A stretch of DNA of 64,000 nucleotides, taken from the NCBI GenBank assembly GCA_019203745.1, contig CP078104.1, forward strand, positions 62,001 through 126,000. Reading direction: 5' to 3'. The position numbers and the translations under genes were made by a program. How positions within the stretch are numbered: the first letter of the stretch is position 1; every line of letters starts with the position of its first letter. The notes below the pieces were generated by a model. The model worked only from the letters and a program-made list of their open reading frames with translations. It did not search any database and had not been told where the DNA came from. Positions 51,530 to 61,708 of this stretch are shown here, piece after piece. Source of the stretch: Chryseobacterium sp. E1 (lineage in GTDB: Bacteria > Bacteroidota > Bacteroidia > Flavobacteriales > Weeksellaceae).

Positions 51530-52539
51530 TCAGATTCTGATTCCCAATTGATCATAGGATGCTTTTAATTGATTGGCCATTGCAAGAAAACGGTCTTCCG
51601 ACCATTGCTGGAAGGTATATTTTATCAGCTGTTCTTCTCCAGGGAAATCTAAAACACTGCGTACAGCTTTTGCAGCCATAACTCCTGATTCGATTGCATT
51701 AAAGATTCCTTTTCCGGAAGCAGGATCAAGCAGTCCTACAGCATCACCACAGGCAAATACACCGGGTATCTCGGGCTGCATGGCAAATTCCCAGGGAATG
51801 GAAGCCCAGCGGTCTGCTGTTTCAAGATCAACTGCCAGTTTTTCTTTACGAAAAGATTTCCAGTCGTTTTTCCTGAAGACGGCGGTCCAGCATTGTCTTT
51901 GATCATCCAACTGCCCTATCCATATCCAATAATTTTCGCCAGGAAGAAAATAAGCAGTTTCATCTTCCGTAAATTCCTCAGATGCAGAATTTTGTACCCC
52001 TGCCATTACGAGATATTCGGGAGAATATTGTATTACTTTATTTTTCAGATCTCTTTGGCCTGCACGTTTGCGTCCGGTAGCATCAATAAGAAATGTTCCT
52101 TTAATCCGTTCAGGTCCCAGTGTGATCATGTTTCCCAATGATTCATTCCATTCCGGCTTCGGAAAATGCTCTGTCTTTTTGATGTATACCCTTTCTGCTC
52201 TGCCTGGTGACAGATGCTCTGAATAAAATTTTCTTTACAGATATGATATCCGTACCATATTTCATCGGAATACGGATTAAGGCTCTTCCAGTGGTCACCA
52301 TTACTTATCCGGTTATACCTGCCTCTGAAACTGCAGCCGATTCCCTCTGCCAGATCCATATATTCCAATTGCCGGATAACACCTGGATGAATGCTTTCAA
52401 CAGTAAAGGTTTTCTGTGTTGCTTTTGATATACGGTCAATAACGACTGTACGCAAACCGGAAGTCTGTAATGTGACCGCTGCTGAAAGTCCTGCAGGCCC
52501 GGCCCCTAAAATAATCACATCATAATCATTGCTAGCCAT
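51530..52539 (-). CDS. lodB: LodB-like FAD-dependent maturase (broken once)
   Basis: A Rossmann start 'YDVIILGAGPAGLSAAVTLQ' (GxGxxG), then 'GTFLIDATGRKRAG' and the FAD motif 'PGVFACGDAVGLLDPASGKG' put this in the geranylgeranyl-reductase/halogenase-like flavoproteins. Its position 9 bp after a LodA-like oxidase gene identifies it as LodB-like. LodB is needed to form the cysteine tryptophylquinone cofactor of LodA. The break near 52140 ('MGN' region) joins to about 335 residues. The link to cofactor formation rests on gene pairing plus family similarity. Confidence 0.85.
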
Positions 52540-52548
52540 TGTACCATT

Positions 52549-55283
52549 TTATATTTTCGCCTGCAATCCGGTCAAAATCTCCTTCAGACTGCACCAGGTC
52601 AAATTATAAGGCTGATCTGCGTTGTCTATTTCCGGATCACAGAGATTCTTTTTCTCAATCTTGCAGACACACAGTTCTTTGATTTCCTGAATCCTTCTCT
52701 TGCTGTCATTTTCATCGAAACAGTCTATTGATTTTTCAGCATTATTGATCAATGCAAAGATGAAAAGATACCCTTCTTTTTCTAAACAACGACCTCCTTT
52801 TATCCAATTATTGTCTTTTCCGATGAATGATTTCGGGATGCAATCTGCTTTAAAACCTGTTTTCCAGTCAGAAACCGGCATCGCAGCTACAAGCCAGTAT
52901 TTGGTATACTGCACATGTTTAAAGATTATTTTACGGTCAATCCTTCTTACACAATGCCGTAAAGCATCCATTCTGCTTATAACTTCTTTGCTGTCAAGCT
53001 CCCGTAATCTGGACATATCAAAGCCTATTTTGGGGTTCAGACAGTTTTCAACGTAATCAGCCCGTGCAATATCTGTAAAATTAACAAATCGTTTTCCTCC
53101 TTCCGTAGCTATTCTTTGTATATAAGGGCCCTGTTCCCCATCCCATCCAAAAGATGGATCATGTGAAAAATCCTGCACATAGGGAGAATATTTATGATAT
53201 CCGATTTCTTCGTCCATTAAAGGAATTGAAGTTGATGGTTTTCTTCCTATTCCTGTGATGGGCTCCAGCCCTCCCTGAAATGTACGTCCTGCATCCGGCG
53301 AAGCTACAGGCCACATTCCATTAGCGGCAGCACAGAGTTTCATATCTTCAGGAAAAGGTGATCCAAGACCAAATGTTGCAAAAAAACGATCTTTATCTTT
53401 TTCATCACTGCTAAAAGTGGCATCCCAGCCCGGATAGAAAATACCAGAAGCCGAATCCGGTAAAAAGGTAGTCGCTTTATAATCTCTTTTAAAATTAATA
53501 TGATATTCATTGGTACCGTATTTACGATTGGCATTAAGGCACGCAACAGCAAAAATGCTATCACCGGTTCTCTGATCTACCGGAAAAGCAGCCGCATCCA
53601 TTTTAAAAGGATCTTTTATTCCTTTATTGGCCCGCAAACGAAGCCAGCTTAAATTTGAGGTTCCTCCTTCCAGAAAATGTTCATCCATCGCATAATTCAT
53701 TTCTCTGTAATATTCGTAGATATCATCACTATCCACCAGCGGAAAAAATCCGGGGCCGTTACCACAGAAAAAGCAGGCATTATAGTCAATTTCCTGAATG
53801 AAAGAGGTGCATCATCACTAAGCTTTGCCTGAATACAGCCGTCACATATACTGTCTTCAAAAAGACCGGCTTCATATCTGCCGTTATCAATTGTATCCTG
53901 AAATTCTTTATAATCCCCATCAAGATGAATTTCCTTTTCTTCTTTGTGCATAAATTTTATATTGGCAAACAGCGGTGCATTCCGGGCTGTACCAAATTTT
54001 GCAGTTTTTCTTGTCTTACGAAAAATACCATCTGTTATGATAAGATCTGTGCCATCTTTACTGTCCGGTGGTATAAGTTTGAAACTTGCATACCGACGGT
54101 TAGAATAAAGAACTGATTTCCAAACACGGGGAACCTTTACCGTAACTCTTTTCCCCTCCTGAAATGCATGCCGTACAAAAGGTGCCGGTATTGAAGACAG
54201 CAATATTGACGAGCCTTTTAATTCTAATGATACCATATCACTGGAATCAGAAATAAGCTTCTCTCCCGTTTCTTTCTGTGCACTGATCCGCAAAAATGGT
54301 GCTTTGTCTAATTTATCCCCAGGCGAAACGATAACCTGATCCTCTCCTTTTTTTGCTTCTATCTTAAAGGTGGCCAGCCTCTGTAATTTTTCATTACGAT
54401 GATACTCGCCATATATAAAATTCAGGTCTTCATTTTTAATGATCTTACGGATTGGGCGCAAAAACTCTCTATTATGATCTTTTTTCTCATAGCTGAGCAG
54501 TGAAATAGCTGGATTATGAAGGTCTCCCAGGGATACGATCTCAACCAAAAACAGAGCATACCGGGCTGGGGTAACAGCAATATTCTTTTGATGCAGATAG
54601 CCAGCCGGCCGATTGGTATATGACCGCATAACGGGATCATAATGATAAGGCTGGTCTCCTATACGGCCAATGCCCGCCCGTGAAAATACGAAATCAGCAT
54701 GAATTTTGTGTTCTTCCGGCATATCCAAAGGAACGGGTATTTTATAAGCAGGCCGATACTCATAAGCCAGAACTGCCAACGCATATTTTTTTGAATCTGC
54801 TAAATCTGCAGGAAACTCTGTCATGCTAAAGATATAGTCTTCAAGCAGATCCAGATCTTCAATCCCCGGATAAGCAGTAACAGTTGCCGGGCGAACTCTT
54901 GGGCTCGCCAACAGATGATAGATCAGGCTGAATTGCGGAAATCCCGGATTCAGAAGACTGTCGCCACCAAAGTCTTTATATTCACTTTTCTGCTGCAATC
55001 TGCTTAGGACTGTGCTGTTCAAAGGTTTTAGCCATTCTTCCCGTTTCTCTGGAAGCTTCATCCCAAGCACAGATTCCAGATATGAAATCCATCCATTTTC
55101 TTTCATCCACTGCAAGAGTTTGCCCATTCTTTGAGCTAAATCAGCAGAAGGTCTGGCCAGATAACCGAGCGCATCACCTGTTGAAGTGATCTTAGGCAAG
55201 CTGCTGAATATATTGTTCATCGGAAAACAGGATAAGCCCAACACAGCCAAAGAAGCTGTCTTAATAAATTCTTTTCTTTCCAT
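52549..55283 (-). CDS. lodA: LodA/GoxA-like CTQ-dependent amino-acid oxidase (broken once)
   Basis: The C-terminal half matches the LodA/GoxA quinoprotein family, which oxidises amino acids such as lysine or glycine and releases H2O2. The Cys in 'KLCAAANGMWPVASPDAGR' and the Trp in 'SFGWDGEQGPYIQ' lie 63 residues apart, close to the 65 between the cofactor Cys and Trp of Marinomonas LodA, so they probably form the tryptophylquinone. 'FFCGNGPGFFPLVDSDDIYE' bridges the break near 53750. Before the usual 'RAGIGRIGDQP' start there is an N-terminal extension of about 190 residues with a Tat/Sec-like leader ('FIKTASLAVLGLSCFP'). The total is about 910 residues. lodB follows. Confidence 0.85.
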
Positions 55284-55378
55284 GGTTAAAAATGTGTTTT
55301 GATTCCGCTAAAAAAATTTTTGATAAAAATCCTTTTACATTTCAATCTGAAAAGTCCGCCTCCGATAAGATGACAGCT

Positions 55379-56138
55379 TTATTCCCTGGTTTTTACCCAA
55401 CATCTTAATGTTCCCGTTTTCTCTATTTTCCTGAATTTCAAAAAAGGATAAAAATTTTCTGCATACTTAAAGCTTGTGCTCAAATTGGTTGAAGAAGCAA
55501 TATCAATAGTTACTCCAAACTGCATGAATTCCTGCTTGTGTTGTTCATAAATCGCTGCAATCCTGGTTACTGAGTCTTTATCCAGCTGATAGGCAAATGA
55601 CATTCCTTTCACCCATATGCCGTCAGTGGCAATATAGTGTTCTCCATCCATAATCTTTGCTATAACAGGGTTTTGCCGTGAAAATTCATCCTGAAGAAAA
55701 ATTTCAAGAAGGCCTTCTTCAATCAGATCCTGCCCCACTGGGAAATATGTATATCAAGGGCTTTAGCTTTCTTCAGTAAAACCTGCAATTCGGCATTGAT
55801 CTTCCCTATCCCTGTTCCGTCCAATAGTTTTCCATAGATATCAATTGCAGTATTATTGGAATATTGGAGCTTAGAAACACAGGATGGTGTAGCGCTGAGG
55901 TCAGCATTTTTCAATTCCGGGAAGCCTTTTATTTTCCGGAGTGTAGGATAACTAAAAATTAAACTTTTGTCTGTAATTTTTGAAAAGATATTCTTTTTGA
56001 GAGTGAATACAGATCCGGAAGGTATTCTGTTACCTGTAGACATAAACAGGGCATTCTTTTTATTCAGGGAAGTTCCGGTAAAGCAGCTACCGTATATATT
56101 CCACCACAATTGGGTAATTTCTTTTCAATGGGATCCAT
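55379..56138 (-). CDS. Unknown protein upstream of lodA (broken twice)
   Basis: The pieces read from 'MDPIEKKLPQLWWNIYGSCF' through 'NRIPSGSVFTLKKNIFSK' and 'KLLDGTGIGKINAELQVLLK' to 'FKYAENFYPFLKFRKIEKTG', about 253 residues. Breaks lie near 56110 and 55735. No signal peptide or membrane span. A frame also stays open upstream to a GTG near 56266 ('KSIIGRLYIAPDSLFRKVA'), so the true start could be earlier. I do not recognise the family. It lies in the same direction between the esterase and lodA, 95 bp before lodA, and is likely co-transcribed. Confidence 0.6.
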
Positions 56139-56285
56139 AATTTAATTTTAATGAGTTTATAATGGTTATTGTTATTCAAGGTCGGAATAGCAGAACTGTC
56201 GCCAACGGCTACTTTTCTAAATAAAGAATCAGGGGCAATATATAGCCTGCCGATAATACTTTTCACAATGATATGCTGTAACGTA

Positions 56286-56988
56286 CTATTTAAACAGGCT
56301 CCAAACCTCTGAAACAGTTTTTGGATGGTCCAGATAACGGAATCCGTCGTGGTTTATGAATCCTTCTTTAAAAGAAGTTTCAATCTGTTTAAAGTTCGGG
56401 TAGGTAGAAAGGATATCCCTGCATGCAAAAACGATATCATTTTCGTTGTTCAGGTTATACCAGTTCCTTACAGGGAGATCCACAATGGGAAAACTGGATT
56501 GGATCAACTTATTTCCCAACTGTGATCCGGCAGTTACGAGTGTCGTTTCATGATATCCTGCTTTATTTTCATCCTGTAAAAGAAATCATAGCACATCAAC
56601 GAACCCAGGCTGTGTGCATAGATGATATCAGGCTTAAATTCTATCAGATGTTTTTTTAATTCTTTCCGCAAGTCGTATCGCAGCTGAGGTTCCTGCATGA
56701 ACTCAACAACCATGTCCGGGTAATCATCAAGCCAATTCCGCCCAAGCATTTTTTCGCTTTTATTCAATCCTAAAAAATCTAAAAATGCCCTGGCTATAAA
56801 TTTTCCATAATCTGCCGGATTGGCATTGTAACCACTGAAAAAACCATCAAATTTCATAAATTCCACATGGTTATCTTCAGTAATATTAAGATGTTTTTTA
56901 AAGCCTTTCGCCAATCATGAGACCATTTGTCAATGGTAGCATCTTTTCCTCCGATGCCATGGATACAAAGAATTTTTGGAGGTTTCAT
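56286..56988 (-). CDS. Alpha/beta-hydrolase-fold esterase (broken twice)
   Basis: 'MKPPKILCIHGIGGKDATID' opens like a lipase/serine-esterase fold (oxyanion HG). The nucleophile elbow is 'DIIYAHSLGSLMCYDF' (GxSxG variant A-H-S-L-G). 'VTAGSQLGNKLIQS' and 'NWYNLNNENDIVF' supply the later strands with the acid, and 'EGFINHDGFRYLDHPKT' the His. Breaks near 56915 and 56560 join to about 234 residues. It is cytosolic and probably first in the lod operon. The substrate is unknown. Confidence 0.75.
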
Positions 56989-57193
56989 GTTAAATAGTTT
57001 TATGGTTATGATGAAGTTCTGAAACTTTAGCTCTGAATTAATAACACAGGTTTTAGATTAAGAACTTACTTAACTAAGTTACAGCTTATTTCTGGAAAAA
57101 AATTATTTATTGAGAGATCTTAGAGAAATATCTTACAGCTTCTTTATCATGGACTTAAAGAAAAGCTACCAGATTTACTTCAGTTTTATAATA

Positions 57194-57225
57194 AAAAAAC
57201 CTGCAAAATAATTTTGCAGGTTTTA
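57194..57225 (-). terminator. Terminator of the tRNA-Ala gene
   Basis: On the minus strand AAAACCTGCAAAA and TTTTGCAGGTTTTTTT form a 13-bp stem with a 3-4 nt loop and a T7 run, 40 bp after the tRNA. Confidence 0.9.
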
Positions 57226-57264
57226 AAGTTTCAGTGTATTTTGAAATTTTTTCATTTACATCAG

Positions 57265-57337
57265 TGGAGAATACGGGATTCGAACCCGTGACCTTTTGAC
57301 TGCCAGTCAAACGCGCTAGCCAACTGCGCCAATCCCC
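57265..57337 (-). tRNA. tRNA-Ala(GGC)
   Basis: On the minus strand GGGGATTGGCGCAGTTGGCT starts a 73-nt cloverleaf. The anticodon arm TTTGA-CTGGCAG-TCAAA gives anticodon GGC (alanine codons GCC/GCU). The T arm is CGGGTTCGAATCCCG, and the acceptor pairs GGGGATT with ATTCTCC including the G3-U70 identity pair. One T-T mismatch is in the acceptor. CCA is not encoded. No other tRNA lies nearby. Confidence 0.95.
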
Positions 57338-57448
57338 ATTTTTGAAGCGGTACAAAAGTAAGTATTTTAATGATATATGCAAATGTTTTTAGTGAAATTT
57401 TATTAAATATTATGAAAATAAAAAGAAGGTAAAAACTGTAAGGATTGG

Positions 57449-57880
57449 TTATCCATTTATTTCCAAATATTTACGTGCATTGATATACTTTGAAAGTCTT
57501 TCAGCATCTTTCATAGTCACTTCATTAAGTCTGTTTACGTTCATATTATCTTCAAGGTCATTCAGCTTTATTGCGACGGCCAGAGGGTTTCCGGAAATAC
57601 GTTGGATAAAATCTGAATATTTTTCTTTGTCTTTTCTTGTCACAAGTTCCAATGCGGCGATGATATGTTGTGGAAACCCTTCTTCTTTTAGCTGCTCAAA
57701 AGTCCAGTCAGTATCTTCCACCAGATCGTGCAATATCCCTCCTATCATTTCATCCTCGCTTTTTCCTTTCATCATCACCCGTAAAACATGCAGAATATAA
57801 GGTTTCCCGGATTTATCCGTCTGTCCTGTGTGGGCTTTTACAGCAATAGCGATTGCTTTCTCAAGTAAATTTAAACTCAT
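57449..57880 (-). CDS. HD-domain hydrolase, small (p)ppGpp-hydrolase-like
   Basis: 'AIAVKAHTGQTDKSGKPYIL', 'HVLRVMMKGKSEDEMIGGIL', 'HDLVEDTDWTFEQLKEEGF' and 'AVAIKLNDLEDNMNV' are the metal-binding and substrate blocks of the SpoT/MESH1-type HD fold (His in 'HVLRV', HD in 'ILHDLVEDT', Asp in 'LNDLEDN'). The protein is intact with 143 residues and no synthetase or TGS domain, so a stand-alone small alarmone hydrolase or a related nucleotide hydrolase is likely. Cytosolic. It stands alone upstream of the tRNA-Ala gene. Confidence 0.85.
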   Translation of the reverse strand: MSLNLLEKAIAIAVKAHTGQTDKSGKPYILHVLRVMMKGKSEDEMIGGILHDLVEDTDWTFEQLKEEGFPQHIIAALELVTRKDKEKYSDFIQRISGNPLAVAIKLNDLEDNMNVNRLNEVTMKDAERLSKYINARKYLEING

Positions 57881-58177
57881 AGTATTGTTTTTGTAAACAA
57901 ATATAATGATACCTATAATAATAAGATAACATACTTATCAAAATTTAAAAACATGTAAAAAATCATCAATATTCTTTAAATACATTTATTTTATCCTAAT
58001 TATTACAGACAACTAATTATTAATTAAAATATTATGTAAAATTAACAGACATGAAAAACAAGCTGTAAACCGCTTTATTCTATTCATTCTCAAATCACAT
58101 GATGAAGATTTAATACTCAATTCAAAAATAAATATTCATCTTTGCAGCCTTAAAAATCAAACACGCTAGTTTATTTC

Positions 58178-60787
58178 ATGAGCATTATTTTTAAAAAGCG
58201 ACTATTTATAGCGCTTGTATTACCAACGGCGGCCTTATATTACGGGCAGAGCACGAAGGATTCTTTAGAAAAATCCAAATCTATTGATGAGGTGATGTTA
58301 GTGGGAAGAAATCTTTCCCAGACCGCCAAAGAGAGAAAGACACCTGTTGCAGTTTCAACGATCAAATCTGCAGAAATTCAGGAGAAATTGGGAAACAGAG
58401 AATTTCCGGAAATTATGAAGTCTACTCCATCCGTGTACGTGACCAAAGTAGGTGGCGGATTTGGGGACAGCAGAATTAACATGAGAGGATTCGATGGAGC
58501 CAATATTGCGGTAATCATCAATGGGCAGCCTGTTAATGATATGCAGGGAGGTACGGTTTACTGGTCAAACTGGACCGGGCTGGCTGATATTGCGAGCTCT
58601 ATCCAGATTCAGAGGGGGCTTGGTGCTTCCAAATTTGTAGTTCCGTCTGTAGGAGGAACGATCAATATTGTGACTAAAGCTACCGATTCTGAACAAAAAG
58701 CAATGATCAAAGGAGAAGTGGGTAATGATAACTACTCCAGAATATCTGCGATGTATTCTTCAGGATTAAAAAACAAGTGGGGAACAACGGTATTGCTTTC
58801 CCGCTGGCAAGGTGACGGCTATATCAACGGAACAAAAGGAGAAGGTTACTCATGGTTTTTCTCTACAGGATTTAAGCCCAATGAAAAACATGCGTTCAAC
58901 TTTATTGCAACCGGAGCCCCACAGGTACACGATACGAGAAGATCTTCAGCAACCGGAGCGAATGTAGCTACCCTGAGACAGTTTGATACCTACGGAAGAA
59001 GATATAATCCTCAAACCGGAATGCTGAACGGATCTCAATTCAATTTAGCACCGAATTTTTACCATAAGCCTATTGCCTCTCTTAACTGGGACTGGAATAT
59101 TAATGATGCTCTGAAACTTTCTACTGTGGTTTACGGATCATGGGGACGTGGCGGCGGTGGTACAGGACTTAACGGTTCCATTAAAAATGCCAGCGGACAA
59201 ACGATGAACTTCATGAATTATGGTCCGGGCGGAGACGGTACTATCAATTGGGATATGATTTACCGTTACAACAGAGGTGGCATGGTAACCGATTATAACG
59301 GAAACAACTTCCAGAAATCAACATTTACGGCACCTGCGGGTTCCCCGTCTTATTATAACGGACAATATGTAGCGACTTTAAACGGAACCAATGGTATCGT
59401 AAGAAAGCAAAGTATCAATGCTCATGACTGGTACGGAGCGATCGCAGACCTTAATTATAAGAAAAACAACTGGACCTTCAACGGAGGGATTGATCTTAAA
59501 ACATACAAAGGGGCACTGTATGACATCGTTACGGATATGTTAGGCTCGGATGCTTTATTTGTTCCCGGTACAGCAAATGCTCCAAAAGGGTATTATATTG
59601 ACCGTACAGTAAAGCCTGAACCTCTTACAAAGGTTAATAATGCTCAGAAAGTATCTATCTACAACGAAGGTCTGGTAAAATGGGCAGGTGTATACGGAAT
59701 GGTGGAATACAGTTCTGAAAAACTAAGTGCATCAGTTCAGGGATCGGTTTCCGAACAATATTATAAGCGAAGGGATTATATGCTGTATACACCCGGAAAT
59801 CAGGAAACCAAATGGTATCACAAGACGGGTTATATTGTAAAAGGAGGTGCCAACTATAATATTGATCAGCGTCATAATGTATTTTTCAATACCGGAGTTA
59901 TCTCGAGACAGCCTTTATTTAATGCATTGTTCCCTTCAAACCAGAATATCTATAACGATGCAAAGAATGAGAGAATTTTCTCTATAGAATTGGGATATGG
60001 CTTCAAATCCCGTTATATAGATGTTAATATCAATGCCTACAGAACTCAATGGGATGACAGATTTATTTCAAGAACATTCAATGCCGGGGCTGCAGATGTT
60101 GCCAGGTTCTCTCAATTAAAACCTGGAAATGCTTATTTCTACAATGCCCTGAATGTAGGACAACTTCACCAGGGAGTTGAATTGGAAGCTAAAGCAAGAC
60201 CGTTCTCTAACCTTAGATTAAGAGGAATGGTATCGCTTGGTAACTGGAAATATAAAGGAAATGCAAATTTCAACATTCTGGATGTTCAAAGCAACCAGGA
60301 AGTTTCCGGAGCAACAGGGATGATCAACATCAAAGACCTTAAGGTGGGAGATGCAGCACAAACAACAGCAAGTCTTGGTATTGACTATAATATTACCAAA
60401 GCATTCAGCATTGATGCCAACTGGGAATATTATGACAAATTATATGCACAGTTCAACCCTATCAACTTCCTTACTGAAGCAGATAGAGAAAGAGGAATTG
60501 TAAAATTACCAAGCTACCATCTTTTTGATGTAGGGGCTTCTTACAAGTTCACAATTGATGCTAAAAAGTCTTTAACATTAAGAGCGAATGTATACAACTT
60601 ATTCAATACCTATTATATCTCTGAATTAAGCTCCAACATTTTCGCAGGTGATAAAATTGCCAATGGCCCTGACGCAGGAAAAACGTACCAGGAAGCCGGC
60701 AGGGTTTATCAAGGTATAGCTGATGGCAATACAGGATTCTTAGGATTCGGAAGAACGTGGTCTGTAGCAGCGACCTTGAGATTCTAA
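58178..60787 (+). CDS. TonB-dependent outer-membrane receptor
   Basis: A signal peptide ('FIALVLPTAALYYGQS') leads to a TonB-box-like 'KSIDEVMLVGRNL' and the plug domain ('KERKTPVAVSTIKSAEIQEK', 'INMRGFDGANIAVIINGQPV', 'SSIQIQRGLGASKFVVPSVG'). A 22-strand-type barrel follows, ending in the aromatic 'GFGRTWSVAATLRF'. The intact 869 residues contain no frame break, in sharp contrast to the rest of the window. There is no N-terminal carboxypeptidase-like domain and no SusD partner, so it is not a SusC protein. A siderophore or other small ligand is likely. No Fur-type or other regulator site was recognised. Confidence 0.93.
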   Translation: MSIIFKKRLFIALVLPTAALYYGQSTKDSLEKSKSIDEVMLVGRNLSQTAKERKTPVAVSTIKSAEIQEKLGNREFPEIMKSTPSVYVTKVGGGFGDSRINMRGFDGANIAVIINGQPVNDMQGGTVYWSNWTGLADIASSIQIQRGLGASKFVVPSVGGTINIVTKATDSEQKAMIKGEVGNDNYSRISAMYSSGLKNKWGTTVLLSRWQGDGYINGTKGEGYSWFFSTGFKPNEKHAFNFIATGAPQVHDTRRSSATGANVATLRQFDTYGRRYNPQTGMLNGSQFNLAPNFYHKPIASLNWDWNINDALKLSTVVYGSWGRGGGGTGLNGSIKNASGQTMNFMNYGPGGDGTINWDMIYRYNRGGMVTDYNGNNFQKSTFTAPAGSPSYYNGQYVATLNGTNGIVRKQSINAHDWYGAIADLNYKKNNWTFNGGIDLKTYKGALYDIVTDMLGSDALFVPGTANAPKGYYIDRTVKPEPLTKVNNAQKVSIYNEGLVKWAGVYGMVEYSSEKLSASVQGSVSEQYYKRRDYMLYTPGNQETKWYHKTGYIVKGGANYNIDQRHNVFFNTGVISRQPLFNALFPSNQNIYNDAKNERIFSIELGYGFKSRYIDVNINAYRTQWDDRFISRTFNAGAADVARFSQLKPGNAYFYNALNVGQLHQGVELEAKARPFSNLRLRGMVSLGNWKYKGNANFNILDVQSNQEVSGATGMINIKDLKVGDAAQTTASLGIDYNITKAFSIDANWEYYDKLYAQFNPINFLTEADRERGIVKLPSYHLFDVGASYKFTIDAKKSLTLRANVYNLFNTYYISELSSNIFAGDKIANGPDAGKTYQEAGRVYQGIADGNTGFLGFGRTWSVAATLRF

Positions 60788-60812
60788 AACAAAATCATTG
60801 AAATGATAAAAG

Positions 60813-60846
60813 AACAGTTGTAATTACCCGAATTACAACTGTTTTT
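60813..60846 (+). terminator. Rho-independent terminator
   Basis: AACAGTTGTAATT and AATTACAACTGTTTTTG form a 13-bp stem around ACCCG, 25 bp after the TonB receptor stop. Confidence 0.92.
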
Positions 60847-60923
60847 GTTATGTATAACCTTATCTTTACCCACAATTTTTTCTACTTGGTTTGATTAATT
60901 TTTCAAAATTTGATCTATCCCCT

Positions 60924-61087
60924 AGCTGGTGCGAGCATCTTGCTCGTACCAAACATAATTTCTAAAATTATACTTATATTCTATACTTCAAAAAATCATA
61001 CTAGCAGCTCTTAGAGTAAACAATACTTTACAAAATAGTAAAGTGTTGTTATTTCATACAGATACGAGCGAGACGCTCGCACCAGCT
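60924..61087. repeat. 164-bp TIR element, copy A
   Basis: AGCTGGTGCGAGC (60924) and GCTCGCACCAGCT (61075) are exact 13-bp terminal inverted repeats. Each end can fold on its own (GGTGCGAGCA-TCT-TGCTCGTACC left, CGAGCG-AGA-CGCTCG right). The middle holds CAATACTTTAC/GTAAAGTGTTG, another stem. No protein is coded. Copies B and C follow. Confidence 0.9.
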
Positions 61088-61090
61088 TAG

Positions 61091-61248
61091 GAAGCATCGT
61101 GCTCGTACCAAATATAATTTCTAAAAAATTAGATTTATTTTCTATACTTCAAAAAATCATACTAGCAGCTCTTAGAGTAAACAACGCTTTACAAAATAGT
61201 AAAGTGTTGTTATTTCATACAGATACGAGCGAGACGCTCGCACCAGCT
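61091..61248. repeat. TIR element, copy B
   Basis: This copy follows A directly. Its left end is degenerate (GAAGCATCGTGCTCGTACC), and the rest matches A closely, ending GCTCGCACCAGCT at 61248. The RHS remnant on the minus strand runs into its right end. Confidence 0.85.
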
Positions 61249-61253
61249 TAGGG

Positions 61254-61515
61254 CCATTATTGCTTCCTCCTCCGCCTCTTTTTTTCCCCATAGTCCCTGT
61301 CAACAGATCCTGAAACGCCCCCATTCCATTATTCTGGGCTATAAATTCCTGAAGTTCCGCACCATTACCCCCGCCGTTGGCATAAAAAGACCAAAGAGAC
61401 ATTGGAAACATCCATTGGGCCTGTTCCTGGTCCGGAGCCATAGGCTTCCTCCCATCCGGATCTGTAAACGTCACAGGATTATTGTAAGCATAGTTATACA
61501 GTGAGTACCCCCAAC
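61254..61515 (-). pseudogene. RHS-type core remnant between two TIR elements
   Basis: About 86 codons read 'WGYSLYNYAYNNPVTFTDPD' then 'GRKPMAPDQEQAQWMFPM' and 'SFYANGGGNGAELQEFIAQN'. The N/Y-x-P-x-x-F-x-DPDG signature marks the end of an RHS/YD-repeat core, after which a variable toxin region begins. Upstream coding is replaced by TIR element C and downstream coding by element B; the open frame on both sides is repeat sequence. It is therefore a fragment, probably a leftover displaced tip of an RHS gene in the same direction as the modules to the right. Confidence 0.8.
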
Positions 61516-61671
61516 CGAGCATCTTGCTCGTACCAAACATAATTTCTAAAAAATTACACTTATTTTCCATGCTTCAAAAAATCATACTTGCAGCTCTTAA
61601 AGTAAACAACACTCTACAAAATAGTAAAGTGTTGTTATTTCATACAGATACGAGCGAGACGCTCGCACCAA
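61516..61671. repeat. TIR element, copy C
   Basis: The third copy begins CGAGCATCTTGCTCGTACC and ends GCTCGCACCAACTCA. It lacks the outermost left bases and differs from A at a few sites. It separates the RHS remnant from the exported protein gene at 61709. Confidence 0.85.
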
Positions 61672-61708
61672 CTCATGAGGGTAAAAATGAAACAATAAAA
61701 CACGATCT

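Noticed and set aside
55379..56138. Bacterial gasdermin for the unknown protein before lodA
   Set aside because: Size is similar, but I see no gasdermin motifs and no adjacent caspase-like or other activating protease gene, so the name is not justified.
1303..57000. Real pseudogenes or programmed frameshifting in the many broken genes
   Set aside because: Breaks are at plain homopolymers without slippery-site plus stimulator structure, occur several times per gene, and hit essential single-copy genes.
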